Part shown: piece by piece, positions 24,200-35,287 of the stretch
Layout: each line of letters begins with the position of its first letter
Position numbering within the stretch: the stretch's first letter is position 1
Source of the DNA: Podocnemis expansa
Taxonomy: Eukaryota; Chordata; Testudines; Podocnemididae
Direction: 5' to 3'
Assembly: GCA_007922195.1 (NCBI GenBank)
Contig: ML681995.1
Coordinates: forward strand, 15,358,558 to 15,422,557
Length of the DNA: 64,000 nucleotides
Made by a program: the position numbers and the translations under genes
Notes under the pieces: model-generated
Told to the model about the DNA's origin: nothing
Databases searched by the model: none
What the model saw: the letters and a program-made list of their open reading frames with translations, nothing else

Positions 24200-24730
24200 A
24201 GCCTACCATCTGTTTTCTTTGCTCTTTCTTTCTCTTCTGTCCATCTCTTTTTTCTCTTTCCTTTCTTCTTTCCTTCTTTCCTTCTTTTTCTCTTTTCCTT
24301 CCTTCTCTTTTCCTTGTTCCTTTCTTTTTCTCTTTCTCATCTCCCTTGCCTTCCTTTTCTATTTCTTTTTTCTTTCTCTTCCTTCCTTTCTTGTTTCCTT
24401 CCATCTTTCTTTTTTCTCTTTCTTCTATCATTTCTCTTTTGCATCACTCTTTTTCCTTTTTTACTTTCTCTTCCTTCCTTCCTTCCCTCTTTCTCTTCTC
24501 ACTCCCCTTCCTTCTTTCTTTTCTTTCTTCTTTCTCTTCCTTCCTTTCTTTTTCTCTTTCTTCTCTCCTCTCTCTTTTCCTTCCTTCTCTCTTTTCCTAT
24601 CTTTTTTCTTTCTCTTCCTTCCTTCTCTTTCTCCTCCTTTCTCTTTCTACTTTTTTTCTTTCTCCTTCTTCTCTCTTCCCTTCCTTCTTTCTTTTTTCTT
24701 TCTCATCCTCCTCCTTTCTTTCCTTAACTC
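24200..24730. repeat. 530-bp polypyrimidine tract (CTTT/CCTT irregular array)
   Basis: The plus strand is almost purely C and T in irregular TTCC/TTTC/TCTC units with few purine interruptions. Strand asymmetry of this length can in principle form triplex DNA. In copy 2 the equivalent tract, purine on the plus strand, spans about 63355-63690 and is roughly 200 bp shorter. Confidence 0.95.
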
Positions 24731-24911
24731 CATTTCTAAAAAAAAACAATTAAAATTAATTTAATTAAAAAGCTTTCTAAAAAATAAATTTCAAATAAAA
24801 ATTCACACAAATTCAATTAATTAAACCCAGTTAATTAATTCTATTTACAATGAACACATTTTAAAACATAGTCATTTTAGTAAACTCATTTTAAAACACA
24901 GGCCTATTTTG

Positions 24912-25270
24912 TACAAAAGAAGAAAGGAGTCTTGTGGCACGTAAAGACTAACAGATTTATTTATTGCATGAGCTTTCATGAGCAAAATCCCACTTTCTCA
25001 GATGCTTTGAAGATGGGAGAATTTACAGAATGGGATGAAAATAAGTGCAGGGGAGTGTAAGACAGAGGATCAGGTCATAAAGTAACAGCAAATGAGAGCT
25101 AGTGTTAAGACTCAAACACTGGGAAACAGCACATAGACACAGGTGAAGTCAAATCACCAGTTGTAATGGGAAAAGAATCCATAGTCCTGATTTAATCCTG
25201 CTTTAACACTATGAAATCTTCATATCAATTCTAATCCAGCTGTTTCACTTTGAAGTCTTGACCCACTGGA
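24912..25270 (-). mobile_element. Penelope-like tail embedded in hAT element copy 1
   Basis: Read on the minus strand it contains TTTCAAAGTGAAACAGCTGG, the TGATTTGACTTCACCTGTGT block, CCCCTGCACTTATTTTC, AAAGCATCTGAGAAAGTGGG, GAAAGCTCATGCAATAAAT and GTGCCACAAGACTCC. The same block occupies the same place in copy 2 (62790-63175), so it is an inherited part of the element, not a new hit. Confidence 0.8.
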
Positions 25271-25745
25271 CTCACAAGTTACCATAAGGCAAAATTTCTG
25301 CTCACAAACTAAAATTTTTGCTTATGACATTCCAATCCTTAGAAGAAACATAGCTCTGGGACCTTTAAATAGCTTAAATGCTGCCAGAGATAACTAGCTG
25401 GCCTCCCTGTGAAATATAACTCTGCATGTAGAACACAGGCAATGAGGTTATTAGGCAGAAATGTGACAAGTAGGATCCAGCGTGAATATGACTTTAGTCT
25501 TGGGTTATTTGAAAGCCATGAATTACTTTCTTTTGATTGTATAGCAATTTGGGTAAATGATAATTAACTTAGGTGTTTTTTATTAATTAAATAACATCTT
25601 TTATCAATTTTTCATTGTTCTAGATTATTCAATAATTTCTGTTGCATGAGTTTGCACACTCATTTTATTTTAGAAAAAGTTTTGCATGTGGTTTGAAAAT
25701 TTTGTACACAAGCCACCAAACCTTAGAGGGAACATTGACTGAGAG

Positions 25746-26289
25746 CAGAAGCTGCCCCACAGTTAATGGTCATCTATATAACCATTGTTTATTTTAGGAG
25801 GGAGCAGAAAGAAAGAAAAATCAGTCTTTGGCAGTTTAAATTGTTACGTACTAAAACTACAACACAGATAGTTTCAAGTTTCCAAGCGGTGATGCTAGCT
25901 CATTCTGGGCCTATGCAGGGATATTTGACATACTAAATGAAGTACTAAAACAAGAAGATTGTTTTCAGAATAATAGTCAAAAGCAAATAAGTGGTGGTCT
26001 TGAACTACTTGGGGCCCTAAGCAATTGCTTAGTCTGTTTATGCCTAGCTCCAGTTCTGCATGTTTCCTTTTAGAAGCCTGCAGGTAGCTGTGGTTAACTC
26101 CGTGCGTGTGTGCGTGCATGCGTGCGTGCGTGTTTCCCAAATTTTCAAAAGCGACTAGTGTTTTGGGGACCTCCTTTTTGTTGCCCAACTTGAGACATAC
26201 TGGGCCCTCAGTTTCAGTGTGTTGAACATTCATCCTCTGAAGCTCTGGATTCCTTTTGGATGTCACTAGTTGAAGAACCCGAAATGAAG
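25746..26289. other. Unassigned DNA with (TGCG)n patch
   Basis: No gene is supported. A GTGCG/TGCG-rich alternating purine-pyrimidine run lies at 26101-26132. The reverse-strand 123-codon frame over it contains an HARMHAHTHG stretch that is a product of this simple repeat. Confidence 0.6.
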
Positions 26290-28095
26290 ATATATAAGAG
26301 TCCTCCCAGGGGACTGGAAAAGAACAAATATAGTGCCTATCTATAAAAATGGAAATAAGGACAACCCATGGAATTATGTACCAGTCAGCTTAACATCTGT
26401 ACCAGGAAAAATAATGGAGCAAATATGTAAGGAATGCATCAGCAAGCATCTAGAAGAGAATAAGGTACTAAGTGATATTCAGTATGGATTTGTCGAGAAC
26501 AAATTGTGTCAAACCAACCTGATAGCTTTCTGTGATGGGGTAACATGCCTTGTAGATAGAGGGAAAGTGGTAGATGTTGTGTATCTAGACTTTATTAAGG
26601 CTTTTGATATGGTCTTGCATCACCTTCACATTACCAAACTTGGGAAGTACAGCCTGGATAAAGCAGCTATAAGATGGGTACAAAATTGGATAACAGCTCC
26701 TGAAGAGTAGTTATCAGTGGTTCACAGTCAAGCTGGAAGGGGGTAATGAGCGGGGTACTGCAAGGATTGTTTCTGGGTCAGGTTCTGTTTAATATTTTCA
26801 TCAATGATTTAGATGATGACATAGGCTACGTTCACACACAGGGGTTATATCGATAAGTTTTTTCGAAACAACTTGTATTGAAATAACGCCTTATTTTGAA
26901 ATAAGTTAATTCAAATTAACAGTTTGTTAATTCAAATTAAGGAAAAAAGCTCAAAGTGAAATAGCATGTTCAGACAACAGTTATTTCGAAACAAGTCACC
27001 ATCGTTTCGAAATAACACGTTCTGATGGGATTGTTTTAAAACAATCATTTCAAAACAACGTTGTTTCATCACCAAACGGGGTTTAAGTTGTTTCAAAACA
27101 ATGCCATTGTTTTGAAACAACGGAACCTGTTGTTTTGAAACAACGGAACGTCGTGTGAACATGGCGTTTCTTATTTTGAAACAACAGAGGTTGTTTCAAA
27201 ATAAGACTGCTGTGTGAACACACCCATAGAGAGTACACTTATAGTTTGCTGATGACACTAAGCTGGGAAGGATTGCAATTCAAAATGATTTGGGCAAACT
27301 GGTGACATGGTCTGAGGTAAACAACATGAAATACAATAAAGACAAGTGCCAAGTACTCTGTTTAGGAAAGAACAATCCATTGCACATATACAAAATGGGC
27401 AATGACTGCCTAGGAAGGAGTACTGTGGAAAGGGATTTGGGTGTCATAGTGGACCACAAGCTAAATATGAGTCAACAGTGTAACACTGCTGCAAAAAAAA
27501 GCAAACACCATTCTGGGACGTATTAACAGGAGTACTGTAAGTGAGACTTAAGAAATAATTCTTCTGCTTTACTCCACCCTGATTACGCCCCACCTGAATA
27601 ATTGTGTCCTGTTTTGGGTGCCTCATTTCAGGAAAGATGTGGACAAATTTAAGAAAGTCCACAGAAGCACAGCAACAATAATTAGAGGTCTGGAATACTT
27701 GATTTATGAGGGAAAATTGAAAGAATTGGGTTTGTTTAGTCTCGAAAAGAGGAAACTGAAAAGGGATATAACAGTTTTCAAGTATCTAAGCAGTCGTCAT
27801 GAGGAAGAGAGAGAAAAACTGTTCTTAACTGGCAATGATAGGACAAGAAGCAATGGACTTAAATTACAAGGGAGATTTAGGTTGGCCTTTAGGACAACAT
27901 TCCTGTCAGTGTGATTAACCACTGTAATAAGTTGCGTAGGAAGGTTGTGGACTCTCCACCACTGGAGGTGTTTGAGAGCAGGTTAGGCAAGCAGCTATCA
28001 GTGATAGTTTCAGAGGGTATTTGATCCTGCCATGAGTGCAGGGGACTGGACTTGATGACTTTCTATGATCCCTTCCAGTTTCTACGATTCTGAGA
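26290..28095 (+). mobile_element. CR1 LINE 3' half, split by a palindromic MITE
   Basis: A 5'-truncated CR1 in sense orientation. The frame at 26333-26710 carries the reverse transcriptase fingers/palm: NPWNYVPVSLTS (RPISL-type), GKIMEQI, the QYGF block and the VVYLDFIKAFD block (first catalytic aspartate). A FINDLDDD block follows at 26800, is interrupted by the MITE at 26824-27225, and continues after it with the second catalytic region (cysteine-DDTKLG near 27250; usual FADD altered). Frames at 27290-27526 and 27618-27914 are the C-terminal part. The 3' end at 28030-28095 has GAGTGCAGGGGACTGGACT and the TTCTACGATTCTGA tail. Multiple stops make it dead. Confidence 0.92.
26824..27225. mobile_element. 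Palindromic-word MITE A (TTCGAA type), 402 bp
   Basis: Ends GGCTACGTTCACACAC and the inverted GTGTGAACACACCC. The 3-bp ATA is duplicated at 26821-26823 and 27226-27228, and removing the insert plus one ATA restores the continuity of the host CR1, which proves the boundaries. The interior is a string of TTTCGAAA-like words and their CpG-decayed forms (TTTTGAAA, TTTCAAAA) on both strands. It is non-coding. Confidence 0.93.
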
Positions 28096-28302
28096 ACACT
28101 AGTCCTTTTTAAAACTTCATCCTGTGTTCAAGGAGAACCTAAGGTTTCCAATTTGCTTCTTGTCATTTCCAGGGAGAAACACTGGTTACTGGAGGGAACA
28201 ATTTGGAGAGGAGGCACTAATAAGTTAGTACTGTTTGCATATTACTGGAATGCTAACTTCAGTTGAACCTTCTCTTTCTATAGTTCTCATAATAATGAGC
28301 TA

Positions 28303-28321
28303 CTTTAAAAAAAAAAAAAAA
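28303..28321. repeat. Poly(A) run
   Basis: A run of about 18 adenines in unassigned sequence between the CR1 and MITE B. No retrotransposed body is recognised before it. Confidence 0.8.
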
Positions 28322-28466
28322 AGCCATGAAGTCCTTCTGTAGCCCAATTTGGAATTAATGATTTAGGTTTTTTTCAGGGAATCCTGAGTTATTGCCCAAA
28401 TCTGACCACAGACAAACCAAGTTAATGCAGACCACGCCCCCCAGGGAATGGTCACATGGACTCCTT

Positions 28467-28908
28467 GGCTATGTCTACACGCACTTTTATTTCGAAATAA
28501 CACTCGTTATTTTTAAATAAAAGAAATTAGGTCTACACAACGTTTTCTTATTTCGAAAGGACGGATCCCGTCCTTTCGAAATAAGAATCGTCATTTCGAA
28601 AAAGTAAAACTTGCCCCCCCCTTGAAACGGCAGTTATTTCGGAAGGGATATTTTGAAATAAAGCTGTTTAGACCTGTTCTTCTGAAACAACACTGTGTAG
28701 ATCTGTTGTTTTGAAACAGCTCTTTCGAAACAACAGGTCCAAATGGCCTTATTTTGAAATATCCCTTCCAAAATAACAGCCATTTGGATTGCAGGCTTTC
28801 CCTTAATTCGAATTAACATTTTGTTAATTCGAATTAACTTATTTCGAAATAAGGATTTTATTTCAAAATAACTCATTTCGAAATAACAATGCATGTGTAG
28901 ACATAGCC
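28467..28908. mobile_element. Palindromic-word MITE B (TTCGAA type), 442 bp
   Basis: Ends GGCTATGTCTACACGC and inverted GTGTAGACATAGCC. CTT is present on both sides (28464-28466, 28909-28911). The interior is filled with TTTCGAAATAA and TTTCGAAACAA words; the left third has a near-palindrome ATCCGTCCTTTCGAAA around 28560. It is a close relative of MITE D. Confidence 0.93.
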
Positions 28909-28911
28909 CTT

Positions 28912-30031
28912 AAGGTACTTATAAAATTGTATTATTGCCAAAAGCATAAAACAATTAAGAAGTTAAAGTTAGTTAATGAACATATAATATAATTAATTAG
29001 CTTTACAAATACAAATTGCTTTTTATGAAAACTTATATAGTCTAATAATTCCTATTAGTGTTACTATACTTAAATCCCAAAACCTGGAGCCCAGAAGGAC
29101 CTGATGTCTCAGTCGACCCGAGGAATGAAGAGTCTAGCAACCCTAGTGCTAGTAACCTATTTGAACTATTAAAAAAATGAACAAAGACTAAGTAACTAAA
29201 GATAAGCAAGGAAGATCTGTCCTGTTATTCTTGAGAAGAGTTGACCTGAAAATTGAGAACTAGGAGCTTCCAGTTTGCTCTCTAAATTATCAGGTTTTAA
29301 ATCCCCTTTCACCCCTTACTAACAGGTCTTCACTTTACACCTTTCTAAAAATAAACTAGGTTAGATCCCAGCATGGTCATTCAAATATGGGCCCTTGCCC
29401 TAGGAATTGTCAGGATACATCTATATTATTGGGTATAAGGTTGTGTGTACAATTGATACATATTTTATCTGCTAGAATATTTCTCATCACCTTTCCCCTT
29501 CTCTTATTTACAAATTTTGTGGGTTTTGTGGTATTTTACAAAATGTCAGAGGTCCCACCTTACATTGTTGTTCAGGTTCTTATTCACCTACTAAACTATG
29601 TCTCCTGATCCAAAACAGCTTATCTGGGGTTTTCCATCTGAGATTATTGAACAAACAGACCCACCCTGTCTGATATTTTAAAATTCACAGATAACTTCAT
29701 CACTGTATCCTTTTTCAAAGCTCCCACAGACAGGCTGCTTATGATCTCTTATACAGGTCTGTAAGTATCTTGCATTTCAGCTATCTGTATAAAAGTCAGA
29801 CTACTTATTCTCAGTCTACTACTATAAAATCAGAATTTCTTGAACATGAAAAAATGACATACATGTATAAGAGTATACATCTATTTGGAACTGTCAAGGT
29901 GACTGTGCTAATATTTTAGTGTTAAATCATAGCTCATGATTGTGAAAAGAAAATGCTTGGGGCTGGAAGTATATTTACAGAATACCAACTATTAGCACTG
30001 ATCTTGGCTTTATAATCCAGGTAGAGCACTC
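28912..30031. other. Unassigned AT-rich DNA
   Basis: About 1.1 kb with no recognised gene or repeat. The 73-codon frame at 29387-29608 is hydrophobic in its middle but shows no start context or homology that I can recognise. Confidence 0.5.
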
Positions 30032-30034
30032 ATT

Positions 30035-30496
30035 GGCTATGCCTACACTGTGAGCTTAAGTCGACTTAAGGAGGTTTAAGTTGACTTAAGCAAGGCCCTG
30101 TCCACATTCTGAGTTGGTTAAGTCGACTTAAGGGCTTCCTTAAGTCGACTTAATAGCTCCTGGCCTCAAAGTTGACTTTAGGGGTTAAGTCAACTTTATT
30201 AAGTCGACTTAACACAATGTGGACATTGAAGTCGACTTAATAAAGTTGACTTAGTGCAGTGTGACCATGTAAGTTGACTTTATAAAGTTGACTTAAGCCA
30301 GGAGACCCATTTAAAGTTGACTTTATTAAGTCCACTTTAATGGGTCCCCTGGCTTAAGTCAACTCTATAAAGTCAACTTAATGCAGTGTAGACTCACCAA
30401 GTCGACTTAGCAAGGTCTACTTAAAGTCAACTTTAAGCAGACTTTATTAAGCTGACTTCATAAAGTCAATTTATCTTTTATAGTGTAGACATAGCC
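30035..30496. mobile_element. Palindromic-word MITE C (GTCGAC type), 462 bp
   Basis: Ends GGCTATGCCTACACTG and inverted AGTGTAGACATAGCC, with ATT duplicated at 30032-30034 and 30497-30499. The interior has about twenty copies of AAGTCGACTTAA or its variants GTTGAC and GTCAAC. The variants are the products expected from CpG deamination of GTCGAC. Non-coding. Confidence 0.93.
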
Positions 30497-30499
30497 ATT

Positions 30500-31679
30500 G
30501 AATGCAGTGGAAATTTATCTGAATAAATAGTGCAGGATAAGCACGTGACACGTGAATATCAAAACATAACTGAATGAAGTTTCAAAAATCAATGTTATGA
30601 ATCATTGAAAAGTCCAGAAATCTATGTGAACAATGATTTAGTTGATATATTAAGTGATCTGTCCTTCTGCTTCTGACTTGCATATAAATTATTTTAATGA
30701 GTCTTAGCTTACAGGCTCATCTCTCATAATAAAGAGATATTTAAATATATTCATGCAGTTTGGTCCTATGGTAGTTAGGTTTCCAGCTTCCCTGTTATCC
30801 CACAGTAGGTAGGTGATAGGGAATTGGAAGAAGATACAGAAAGTATTTTAAATACTGTGCATATCGCTTTGTTGCCAGGAAATTGTTCCATGGTATAAAC
30901 CAGGGCTAAGATGCGAGGAATCTGTTCTAAAATCAGATTGTACTGGAGTTAATCATTAGCAATCTGAGAATGGAGAATGGTCAAATTTAATGTTACTATA
31001 CATGGTACATGTGTGTGCGTGTACACATGCCCATTCACACCCCCACACACCCTGTTGCCTTTCAGGGACTGAGGCTGCATATCTCATTTTCCTCATTGTG
31101 CTGGTGTTGAAGATTATAATGATAACACTAACTTCACTTTCCAGGCAGATAATATTTCTTGTGGCTAGCCTCATGAACTCATGGCTCTCCTGACAATCTT
31201 GGGGGTGGTCTCTAGGTAGCACTTTTGCTTTATTTCTTCTGCAAATTTTTGTTTTAGGTACATTTAGACAGATGGCCAGATGTGAAAATTTGCAGGGAGT
31301 ATTTGCTAGCAAGGAATAATTACACAGAAGACCAGGTCTAACTATAACCTTGGGACCTATAAATTTAAGTGGTTAATCTCATACTGTGAGCTTCAAGTTT
31401 TGTGAGAGAGTACAAAGAACTTGTGATAAGAATTCCAAATTTTGCTGTTTGCATTCGCAATGACAGCTATTAATTTAGAAGATCCTCATGAAGAATTTCT
31501 CAATGTCTTTACCTTACATTTTGTCGCCTGATTACTGGCTACAAAAAAACTCATTCCTCTGAGGGAGTATGTTTTGGAAAGTAGTAAAATTTCTTTATGA
31601 ACCTCAGTGCATTAGTAGCTTTACCATGTGAGGGTAAAGGCTAAGTAGAAATCTTTGACTATCTTTACTTTAAACTTCA
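30500..31679. other. Unassigned DNA with small GT/CA patch
   Basis: No gene is supported. A GTGTGTGCGTGTACACATG patch and a CACACCCCCACACACC patch at 31010-31050 can pair with each other. Overlapping open frames on both strands there are products of it. Confidence 0.5.
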
Positions 31680-31973
31680 GCCAAGTCTACAATGGCAGTG
31701 AAATTCAGGGACCGTTGGCAGGAGTTATGCAAGCTACACAGAGGAACTTTTGTAACTCCTGTTAACTTCCTAACTTCCCTTCAGGACAGCATCTTCACTG
31801 CACTGTGCCAACAGGAAACGGACTCCTGTTGCCACAGCACTTCGTCAATTGAGGGGATGAATTTATTAAGTTGATTTCTGGATCAACTTAGCAGATCTTA
31901 AAACACTGCTAAGTCAATCTGGAAAGATTAATTTGATGGTGGTGAATTTGCTGCTGTCAGTGTAGACATGGTC
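31680..31973. mobile_element. Decayed MITE with related termini, 294 bp
   Basis: The left end GCCAAGTCTACAATGGCAG pairs with the reverse complement of the right end, GACCATGTCTACACTGACAG. The interior has two TTAAGTTGATTT/AATCAACTTA words related to the GTCGAC family. No clean 3-bp duplication is visible, so this is an older copy or sister family. Confidence 0.55.
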
Positions 31974-34748
31974 TTCATTTCATAAATATTCTTAATGAGG
32001 ATGTAAATTTATAAACTGACAGTTACAAAAATCAGGTTTAAAATCACTGAGATTTAAGTCCCCAAACTGAAGACAACCATATATTTTAAAGTATTTATAG
32101 ATAGTCTTAAGCAATCAATAAAGTTATAACATCACTAGTGTGAAAAAAATTCTTTTCTGTGGGATTGATGTTTTCTATTTCCTTGCCTTATAAATAACTA
32201 AATAACATCATTAATGTAAATTTATATTCACTATGGCTCATTTGGGGGCAAATATATTTATTTTGCACTTTCCTCTATTTAATCAGTGTGCAATAAATCA
32301 TTATGACAACCGAAAACGAAAATCCAAAAGTACAGTACAGTATTTCTAGCACTACCTTGCTAAGTCTAGTTATTCTGATGTTGATGAAGAGACTTGAAGG
32401 CAGGGCTCAAGAAAACCGAGGCACTAGGTTGCCATGGTGCCCATGAATTGTACCCTGGTACCTAAATGCACCATAGTACTCTGGGGGGGGGGATGTCTGG
32501 CACTCCATCCCATCCAAAAGCCACAGTGCCTTCAGTAGCCAATAGCTTTTTAGGTGGTGGCTTCTTCACATCAGACCACCACAACATTTGTCTGCAGCAG
32601 CAGGGTTTCTGCACCCCAGATGGCTGCTACCACAAGTATGTGTGGCCGCAGTGGTTTTTCAGCAGCAAAGAGACTTTTCACCTTGCAGTGTTGCTGAAAT
32701 TGGCAATGGTGGCATTTTAGCAGCAGGGAATCCCTCTAACTGTCACACACCAAGCAGTGTATTTGGGAAAACTTGCCCATTCTGCTTAAGTGCTGAAATG
32801 GAGACTAAGCTCTTTTGGAAGTTTGGGCCCAACAAGTTATTAAAAAACATCCATAAAGGTGCTTCTATTTAACATTAGTTTAAGAATAAAATAAGTTGAT
32901 TTTCAATATCTTGGCCTAAGCTTTCAAAAACCATTTTAATTGGGTGCATCAATATTTTTAGACTCAACTTGACACCATAAGAAAGAGTTCAGAAGTTAGT
33001 GCTCACTTTTTTTCTAAAACTTAGCTCCCTTTTTGTATTCCTTATTGGGCAAACACATCAAGAGTCTCTTTTGAAAATGTAGGCCCTGATTTATTTGTTT
33101 ACTTTTTGATCTCTTCCTGGACAATGAAAACAAACACATGATTTTACTTTTATTGTTTGAATTGATTGGAATTGTAGGGATTTTGTTTTACTGCCCTAAA
33201 AACTACACTGGATTTTTAAACAGATTGCGGCAACATTTCCCTAAGTGATGTGAATATTTAGCATTACAAATCAACATTTCAGGATAAATTTGACCTAGCA
33301 ATGTGTTTTTCAGCTCATTTTTAACATCTGTTTTTCTGTCCAACCTCACTTTTCTATAAATGAGGTAATACAAGAATTAATTTAGAAAATGAATCTTGCA
33401 TAATTGATGAACACTCATTGTTTTCAAATAGGTGCTCTACAAATGTTCATCTCAGTTCTAGTAGATGTTCATCTCAGTTCTAGTTTGATTTGATCTCAAT
33501 TCAGCATAATTAAAGGCACTTATGTCTTTCAAGAATATGAATTAATGTAAACTGTTAAACTCTAAAATAAAATCTGTATCATTTAGGTCAAGTCACCCTA
33601 ACCATGGTGACCCAATTCATGACAGTGTCTACACTAAAAAAGAAAATGAGATTTATTGAGGTATATTGCAACTTGTATATGTTGTTACAGAACACAAGAA
33701 ATATGTGAGGCACTGCACTATCAGCTAAAAGACTATAGGAAATCTTCATCCTTCCTGGATATCTCAGCGAAGCACTTATCCTACTTGCTCCCATCTTTGC
33801 AGAAAATAATTATATGAGGGGGTTGGAGATAATCTTCTAGGGGAGAACTGAAGACTTGTGTGTGGATAACTGTTTACTGCCCCCCCTCATCAAAATCTTT
33901 TTTGTGACAAAAAAAAGTAGGTTTTCAATACACAAAAATTAGTTACAGTATCATCTACCAAGGTGGACACCCAGTTGTATCTGATCCCCATCCCTGGCCA
34001 ATAAGGAAAGGTGGAGAAACTCCGTGACAAGATGTTGGCCTGGACAGAAACTTTTTGCTCTGGGGAAAAACAGTGACCACCTAATGAGCTGGAAGCAAAA
34101 GAAATATGTTGGCTCACTGCTGAGGGGACCAGAAGACAAAATGAGAAGCTGAGTAGGCTGTAGCAGGTGGTTGAAACTCAAGTGTAGAATCCTGTAAATC
34201 TGCTTTACAGCCACAGATATCCAGCTACAAAGTTTGTGTCTATGAAGGCCTCTACCTAGTGGCTGTGATTGCGTTGGAACTAGACTCAGGTCAGTGCAGA
34301 ACTTGTGAGGAAAAGTCAAACTGGATGGGACCCTACAATATGAGAAGATCATAAAAGGATGGGGTTGCTGTTTTGTTGGGGGATATTCCATATAGACTGA
34401 GTGGCTGGTTAGGATCTTAAAGGATCAGATCCCAAAGAAGGTCATTATAGACCAAGTGGGCAGTGGGACCATCCTGAGGAGTGGTCAGTGTTCTCAGTCT
34501 AGGAGCTGAACTCCAAAAGAAGGGACTCGTGTCTTATAGAGCCAGGATCTGGGGGGCTCTTTTTTTTGGGGGGGGGGCATAAAAGAGAGGTGTGGCTTAG
34601 CCATTGCCCTATTGTATTTAGAATAGCTTGCTACTAGGAGCTGTACAAATAGTGGTGACACAGCAGCAGGGGGACAAACAGTGGTGCCTTCTGTCCGAGA
34701 GAGTCCTTGAATTGATCCTGAACAGGACACCTGCAGGCAACCAACTTA
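31974..34748. other. Unassigned DNA
   Basis: About 2.8 kb without a supported gene. There is a G-run at 32481-32493 and a G-run at 34569-34578. The reverse-strand 146-codon frame at 33951-34391 has no motif, is not flanked by clear splice sites and looks like chance in a slightly GC-richer stretch. Confidence 0.45.
33443..33484. repeat. Short tandem duplication, 22-bp unit
   Basis: The 20-mer ATGTTCATCTCAGTTCTAGT occurs at 33443-33462 and 33465-33484, identical and separated by AG. This is a recent perfect two-copy duplication. Confidence 0.95.
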
Positions 34749-35279
34749 CAGGGCTGGATTAATGCAAGGACAATAGGGGCTGAAGCCCCAGGTCCCAGTG
34801 TAAAGGCGGGGGGCCCTGGGCTTCAGCCCCTAAGCTGGGCCCCGCTACCCATTCACTATAGCACTGGTAGGGCTTGCTTGAGGGGGGTACTTGGCAGGCT
34901 CCTGCCCTCCTGGCACTGCAGGGAGGCTTGAGACCAGAGGCTGGGCTCCAGGCGCCCCCATCCCAGCCTGTCCTACCACCTTTCAGGCTGGTCCACCCCA
35001 TTGGGGTGGGGCAGGCCAGAGCATGGTCACTCCACTCCAAGGGCAGTTCTGGCTGGCATCCGATTAAGTCTTCTTTGTGCCAAACAGTGCACCAGCTGGC
35101 CATGCCCAAAGGGGGCAGAGTGGCCAGACCAGGGTTGGGGCGGGAATGCCCTCTGTCCCCCTCAACAACAACCCACTCACAGGCTGCCATGTTGGGTGGT
35201 CAGAGTCACAGGCTAGGGGACAGGCAGCCTCCACAGTGGTGGGCAGCCTGGGGTCCTGTGACAGCTTAATCTGGCCCTG
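34749..35279. mobile_element. GC-rich hAT-type element, 531 bp
   Basis: The ends CAGGGCTGGATTAA and, reverse-complemented, CAGGGCCAGATTAA match at 12 of 14 bases. Flanks CCAACTTA (34741-34748) and CCTACTCA (35280-35287) agree at six of eight. The interior is GC-rich with overlapping open frames on both strands that reflect composition, and no transposase is visible. Confidence 0.8.
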
Positions 35280-35287
35280 CCTACTCA

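Larger units (their letters stand above)
23800..25737 (+). mobile_element. Chimeric hAT-type element, copy 1, 1.94 kb
   Basis: The termini CACTGTTCCCTCTAA and, reverse-complemented, CAATGTTCCCTCTAA are inverted repeats; the octamer ACTGAGAG flanks both sides (23792-23799 and 25738-25745) exactly. In order the inside has a GT/GC patch, two GC-rich arms around 23880-24195 that are partly inverted copies of each other (both include CCCTGCAG/GGGAGCTGA-type words), a 530-bp polypyrimidine tract, an A/T-rich segment with TTAATTAA words, and an embedded Penelope-like tail. There is no transposase. A second inverted copy starts at 62348. The long phenylalanine/leucine/serine-rich open frames here are simply CT-repeat translation. 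Confidence 0.9.

Noticed and set aside
24063..24764. Long F/S/L-rich open frames of up to 233 codons in the CT tract, and reverse frames rich in K/E/R
   Set aside because: They translate an irregular CCTT/CTTT array in all three frames; open on both strands and length-variable in copy 2. No protein family signal.
33951..34391. 146-codon reverse frame as possible gene
   Set aside because: No recognised motif, no splice or promoter context and biased composition only; not enough to call.
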